A stretch of 64,000 bases of DNA from Pseudomonadota bacterium (GTDB lineage Bacteria; Pseudomonadota; Gammaproteobacteria; Steroidobacterales; Steroidobacteraceae), in contig JAEWAF010000097.1 of NCBI GenBank assembly GCA_023391815.1, positions 1 to 64,000 on the forward strand, read 5' to 3'. Position numbers and translations under genes: made by a program. How positions within the stretch are numbered: the first letter of the stretch is position 1; every line of letters begins with the position of its first letter. Of this stretch, positions 60,348 to 64,000 are shown piece by piece. Under the pieces are notes generated by a model. The model saw only the letters and a list, made by a program, of their open reading frames with translations, had not been told where the DNA came from and searched no databases.

Positions 60348-61214
60348 TCAGACTCGTACCGGCCGGCCCGGCAGCGCGCCGCTGGCGCGATGGGCGGTGC
60401 CCTCGAATTCGCGCACGTCATGTGAGCTGATGATTCGCACCGCCTTGCCGTGCTCTCGTTTCAGCTCACGCAGTCGTTGCTGATTGCGCAAGCGTGCCCG
60501 ACGGTCTTGTTCCATCATCCATTGATAGAAGCGCAGGCCGGGCGTGCAGCGCGGGCGATGCAGATCCATCTCGGCGTGATAGAAATAGGCATCGCCGGCC
60601 TGCAGAATCCAGCTGCCGCCGGTTCTCTCGACCGCGACGCCGGCGTGCCCGAGCGTGTGGCCGGAGAGCGGCACCATCAGTATTTCCGGCGGTACGCCTT
60701 GCAGCTGCCGAACGCACTCGAAGCCGTACCAGCGCTCGCCGCTGAGCGAGGGATAAATCGTCCATAGATCGCGCTTCGACCACTGCTGCGGTCGATAGCG
60801 CATCCGGTCCAGCAGAGTCCGCTGCGCTTCCGCGACCTGTCGTTCCTTGCTCAACATGTGGACGCGAGCGTGAGGAAAGTCATCGAGACCGCCGGCATGA
60901 TCGAAGTCGAGATGCGTCAGCACGATATGTCGCACGTCGCGCGGGTCATAGCCGAGCGCGGCGATCTGCCGGGTGGCCGTAAACTCCTCACGAAACTCCG
61001 GCGAGAGCAACGTGAGGAAAAAGCGGCTGAGTCGTGACGGCGGATCGGCCACGTCGCGCAGGCCGAAGCCAGTGTCCACCAGCACCAGTGTTTCGTTCGT
61101 TTCGATCAGCAGACAATGACAGGCAAGTCGGCCGCGCAGACTCATTGAATGTCCGTCCATGAGGGCGCCGCCCAGCGGGCAGCTCGAGATGCAGTTCAAG
61201 TGATGAATGCGCAT
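60348..61214 (-). CDS. Metallo-beta-lactamase-fold hydrolase, lactonase-like
   Basis: A 288-aa enzyme. The zinc motif reads THLDFDHAGG (HxDxDH rather than the usual HxHxDH), followed by His in PLSGHTLGH, Asp in LQAGDAYF and a C-terminal HDVREF. The pattern resembles N-acyl-homoserine-lactone lactonases but the second His of the motif is Asp, so metal loading or substrate may differ. No signal peptide. It is the first gene of the operon with two ferritin-like genes. Confidence 0.82.
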   Translation of the reverse strand: MRIHHLNCISSCPLGGALMDGHSMSLRGRLACHCLLIETNETLVLVDTGFGLRDVADPPSRLSRFFLTLLSPEFREEFTATRQIAALGYDPRDVRHIVLTHLDFDHAGGLDDFPHARVHMLSKERQVAEAQRTLLDRMRYRPQQWSKRDLWTIYPSLSGERWYGFECVRQLQGVPPEILMVPLSGHTLGHAGVAVERTGGSWILQAGDAYFYHAEMDLHRPRCTPGLRFYQWMMEQDRRARLRNQQRLRELKREHGKAVRIISSHDVREFEGTAHRASGALPGRPVRV

Positions 61215-61406
61215 GGCTCAGCTCTTCCGATGCGTGCGTGCCCGCATGCGCAATGCCGAGGCTGGAGCCGGCGTTCCGCGAATCGTCGTAATCCGATACC
61301 GAATACGTGAGGAAATAACCAGTGTTAACGCGTTGCTGCCGCCGGAACTCTCATTTCGAGCGCAGCCTTACTGGGTATCGGCGGATGTTGCTCGCGCGAG
61401 TTCGAT

Positions 61407-63383
61407 GTGTCGTTACGAAGTTTGATCCTCGGACGCCGATTGGCGAATCGCGAGATGCGCGAGCGCAAGATCGGCGCATTCGAGGGCGTGCCCGCGATGG
61501 GGCTCGACGGCCTCGGCTCATCCTCCTACGGGCCGGAAGCTGCGCTGTCGGTGATGATTCCGCTCGGCGCCGCCAGCTTGAGTTATATCGGCTGGGTGAT
61601 GGCGCCCATCGTCGGTTTGCTCGCCATCCTGTTTGCCTCCTACTGGCAGACCATCCGCGCCTATCCCCATAACGGCGGCTCTTATATCGTCGCGAAGGAA
61701 AATCTGGGCACGAATGCCAGCCTGCTCGCGGCGGCCGCGTTGATGATCGACTACGTCCTCAACGTCGCGGTGGGCATTTCGGCGGGCGTCGGAGCGCTGG
61801 TCTCGGCAGCCCCGACGCTCCATCATTACATGCTGCCGCTATGTTTGGTCCTGCTCGTGTTCATCACCGTCATGAATCTGCGCGGCACGATGGATGCGGG
61901 CCGCATGTTCGCCATTCCCACTTATGCCTTCGTCGCGAGCTTTGCCATCGTCATCGGCGTAGGTATCTGGAAGGTGGCGATGAGCGGCGGGCATCCCGCT
62001 CCGGTCGTTGCGCCGCCGCCGCTGTCGAAAACCGTCGAAGCGGTCAGCGTCTGGCTGTTACTTCGATCGTTTGCCGCCGGTTGTACGGCGATGACCGGGG
62101 TGGAAGCAGTCAGCAACGGCATGACTGCGTTTCACGATCCGACGGTGAAATACGGCCATCGCACGCTCACCGCCATCGTCGGTATTCTCGGGGCGCTGCT
62201 GATCGGCATTGCCTATCTCGCGACCGTCTATGGCATCGGCGCCATGGATCAATCGCAAGCCGGCTATCGCAGCGTCATGTCCCAACTTGCCAGCGCCGTC
62301 GTGGGCAACGGCCCGCTGTACTACATCGCCATCGGCTCGTTGTTGTGTGTCCTGGCGTTGTCCGCGAATACCAGCTTCGTCGACTTCCCGCGGCTGTGCC
62401 ATGTCGTCGCACAGGATGGCTTCCTGCCAAAACCTTTCGCAGTGGCGGGCCAACGGCTGGTGTTCTCGGTCGGCATTCTTTATCTCGCGGTGACCGCCGG
62501 TGCGCTGCTGGTGGCATTTGAGGGAATTACCGATCATTTGATCCCGTTGTTCGCGGTCGGCGCGTTCACCACGTTCACCCTGTCGCAGAGTGGCATGGTG
62601 ATCCACTGGTTGCGGCTGTTGCGAAGGCCGGGGTCGGCGCGCGAGCGTCGCAAACATCGTATGCACCTTACGATCAATGCGGTCGGGGCGACGACGACCG
62701 CGATCGCGCTCATGGTCATCATCGCCGCCAAGTTTCTCCGCGGCGCATGGATTACAGTAATGATCGTTCCCGCCGTCATCCTGCTGCTCAAGTCCATCAG
62801 ACGTTACTACGACGAAGTAGGCGCTCGCGCCCGCCACCCGGCGCCTCTGCAAGTCGCCAACCTCGAGCCGCCGGTTGTGATAGTCGCAATCGAGGAATGG
62901 AACAGGCTCGCGGAAAAAGCGGTGGCGCTGGCGCTGAGCCTGTCGCCACAGGTGGTCGGCGTTCACCTGTCGGATCTGGCAGGTCCGGACTCGGAAGGAC
63001 GACACAACGAGCTGCGCGAGCGCTGGGAACGAAACGTCGCCGCGCCGTGTCGCTCCGTCGGGCGAGCCCCGCCGTCACTGTGCATTCTGCAGGCGCAGTA
63101 CCGAACCATTTATCGGCCCATTCTCAAGCTGTTGGAAGACCTGGAAATGAAACATCCGGGCCGAACCATTGCCGTGATGATCCCGGAGTTGATCAAGCAG
63201 CGCTGGTATCAGCGCCTGTTACATACACACAATGCCAAGCAATTGCGTAGTCAATTGCTGGAGCACGGCGGTTCCCGGCTGACGGTGATCGACGTGCCCT
63301 GGTATCTGGATGAAGCGGCGCGAGTGGAACCGAGTCGGAGTGGCGCATCTTATGTGAATGCAGGACGCAGAAAGACCGGGTAG
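61407..63383 (+). CDS. APC-superfamily permease with long C-terminal cytosolic domain
   Basis: A 658-aa transporter. GLDGLGSSSYGPEAALSVM is the unwound TM1 binding motif, and about 12 helices extend to about residue 470. A ~190-residue soluble tail follows (VIVAIEEWNRLAEKAVALALSL), resembling the universal-stress-like C terminus of KimA-type potassium importers. The start is GTG at 61407, weakly supported; the ATG at 61455 is an alternative. Substrate could be K+ or an amino acid; I favour K+ on the tail only. Confidence 0.8.
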   Translation: MSLRSLILGRRLANREMRERKIGAFEGVPAMGLDGLGSSSYGPEAALSVMIPLGAASLSYIGWVMAPIVGLLAILFASYWQTIRAYPHNGGSYIVAKENLGTNASLLAAAALMIDYVLNVAVGISAGVGALVSAAPTLHHYMLPLCLVLLVFITVMNLRGTMDAGRMFAIPTYAFVASFAIVIGVGIWKVAMSGGHPAPVVAPPPLSKTVEAVSVWLLLRSFAAGCTAMTGVEAVSNGMTAFHDPTVKYGHRTLTAIVGILGALLIGIAYLATVYGIGAMDQSQAGYRSVMSQLASAVVGNGPLYYIAIGSLLCVLALSANTSFVDFPRLCHVVAQDGFLPKPFAVAGQRLVFSVGILYLAVTAGALLVAFEGITDHLIPLFAVGAFTTFTLSQSGMVIHWLRLLRRPGSARERRKHRMHLTINAVGATTTAIALMVIIAAKFLRGAWITVMIVPAVILLLKSIRRYYDEVGARARHPAPLQVANLEPPVVIVAIEEWNRLAEKAVALALSLSPQVVGVHLSDLAGPDSEGRHNELRERWERNVAAPCRSVGRAPPSLCILQAQYRTIYRPILKLLEDLEMKHPGRTIAVMIPELIKQRWYQRLLHTHNAKQLRSQLLEHGGSRLTVIDVPWYLDEAARVEPSRSGASYVNAGRRKTG

Positions 63384-63466
63384 TTTGTTTGTGCATTCGC
63401 GACAGCGAAATCCGCCGCCTCACCAGAGCCCGGACACAGTGGGCCCTGACCGAAACTGGAGTCCTC

Positions 63467-64000
63467 GTGAGCGTCAATTCTTCCGCCGCTGATATCTGGA
63501 CGGGTGATGGCGCGTTCCGGCCCGCCGACGCGCGGCCGGAGTCGAACGGTGAGTTCCGGCCAAGCGGGTTGGGTCGTTTGCTCGGCAGCTGCGCGCCGAT
63601 GACCGACTTGTTTCATCGCTTACGACGTGTGGCGCCCACCGCGGTCAGCGTGCTGCTCACCGGCGAAAGCGGCACAGGCAAGGAGTTGGTTGCGGAGACC
63701 ATTCATTCCTTGAGTGCCGGCCGGGATGAGCCATTCGTGGCCGTGAACTGCGGCGCCATTCCCGCAACGCTGGTGGAGGCCGAGCTGTTCGGCTACGAAC
63801 GGGGTAGTTTCACTGGAGCCGTGCGCTCACAAGCAGGCTATTTCGAGCGCGCCGGGCGAGGCACGTTGTTTCTCGACGAAGCCGGAGAGATGCCGCTCGA
63901 GATGCAGGTGAAGCTGTTGCGTGCACTTGAATCGCGACGTTTCTATCGCGTCGGCGGTGAGCGGGATATTCCGCTGCAAGCCCGGGTGGTCGCGGCGACC
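63467..64000 (+). CDS. Second sigma-54 enhancer-binding protein without receiver domain (partial)
   Basis: 178 codons are in the window; the gene continues beyond it. A short N terminus leads into LGRLLGSCAPM, Walker A GESGTGKE, GSFTGA and TLFLDEAGE (Walker B), as in the paralogue at 8498-9544. No receiver, GAF or PAS domain precedes the AAA+ domain. The GTG at 63467 has CTGGAG upstream. It starts 84 bases after the permease gene with no visible sigma-54 promoter between. Its target is not evident. Confidence 0.9.
   Translation, partial: MSVNSSAADIWTGDGAFRPADARPESNGEFRPSGLGRLLGSCAPMTDLFHRLRRVAPTAVSVLLTGESGTGKELVAETIHSLSAGRDEPFVAVNCGAIPATLVEAELFGYERGSFTGAVRSQAGYFERAGRGTLFLDEAGEMPLEMQVKLLRALESRRFYRVGGERDIPLQARVVAAT

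Noticed and set aside
1..64000. CRISPR array, tRNA, prophage or insertion-sequence search by eye
   Set aside because: No tandem spaced repeats, no tRNA-like cloverleaf at the usual rRNA spacer position, and no transposase or integrase motifs in the translated frames.

Overview
The window reads as one chromosomal segment of a GC-rich gammaproteobacterium. The evidence is a bacterial 23S-5S rRNA operon end, the lexA-imuA-imuB-dnaE2 mutagenesis cassette, the birA-coaX-SPOR gene order, and a Wzx/Wzy-type exopolysaccharide (EPS) locus of the methanolan/XrtA-associated kind. A Steroidobacter/Nevskia/Xanthomonas-side lineage is my inference; nothing in the window proves a genus. I see no tRNA, prophage, insertion sequence or CRISPR array.

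Layout. 1-370: 3' end of 23S rRNA, 5S rRNA and a strong terminator. 442-606: a 54-residue basic protein. 682-6622 (minus): lexA, imuA, imuB, dnaE2, an SOS-inducible translesion cassette, with related short inverted repeats at both ends of the imuA-imuB-dnaE2 part. 6936-8401: ECF sigma factor and RskA-like anti-sigma factor. 8498-9544 (minus): a sigma-54 enhancer-binding protein (bEBP) without a receiver domain.

9859-46579: a ~37 kb EPS locus. It holds a nucleotide-sugar dehydrogenase, an UndP-sugar phosphotransferase, five GT4 and two GT2 glycosyltransferases, a GT-C transferase, Wzx flippase, Wzy polymerase, export protein, EpsL-like barrel, chain-length protein, tyrosine autokinase, serine acetyltransferase-like protein, amidotransferase, LPG-synthase-like membrane protein, methyltransferase, PaaK/CapK-like ligase, pectate-lyase-like and heparinase-like proteins. 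A minus-strand operon inside it encodes a Ser/Thr kinase with a Calx-beta tail, an epimerase and a glycerol-3-phosphate dehydrogenase. Six sites resembling sigma-54 (-24/-12) promoters sit ahead of the transcription units of this locus, next to the bEBP gene. I propose that the whole locus is an RpoN-dependent EPS regulon.

46615-51193: housekeeping and metabolic genes (ctlX-like amidinotransferase, plsY, birA, coaX, small cytochrome c, SPOR protein). 51198-56772: a lipoprotein, a hybrid histidine kinase with two receivers, a YfiR-like periplasmic protein, and a divergent TonB-dependent receptor. 56742-58032: bluB and an AlkB-like dioxygenase. 58125-61214: a small basic protein, two ferritin-like proteins and a lactonase-like metallo-beta-lactamase-fold enzyme. 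61407-63383: an APC permease with a long cytosolic tail. 63467-end: a second receiver-less bEBP, cut by the window edge.

Most unusual points: the distributed sigma-54 promoters in the EPS locus; a HAD/P-loop fusion (12511-13926) that has lost both its nucleophilic Asp and its Walker A; the adjacent GT2 that has lost its DxD; a Ser/Thr kinase-Calx-beta/epimerase/GlpD operon inside the EPS locus; a possibly leaderless plsY; and a YfiR module wired to a hybrid kinase instead of a diguanylate cyclase.
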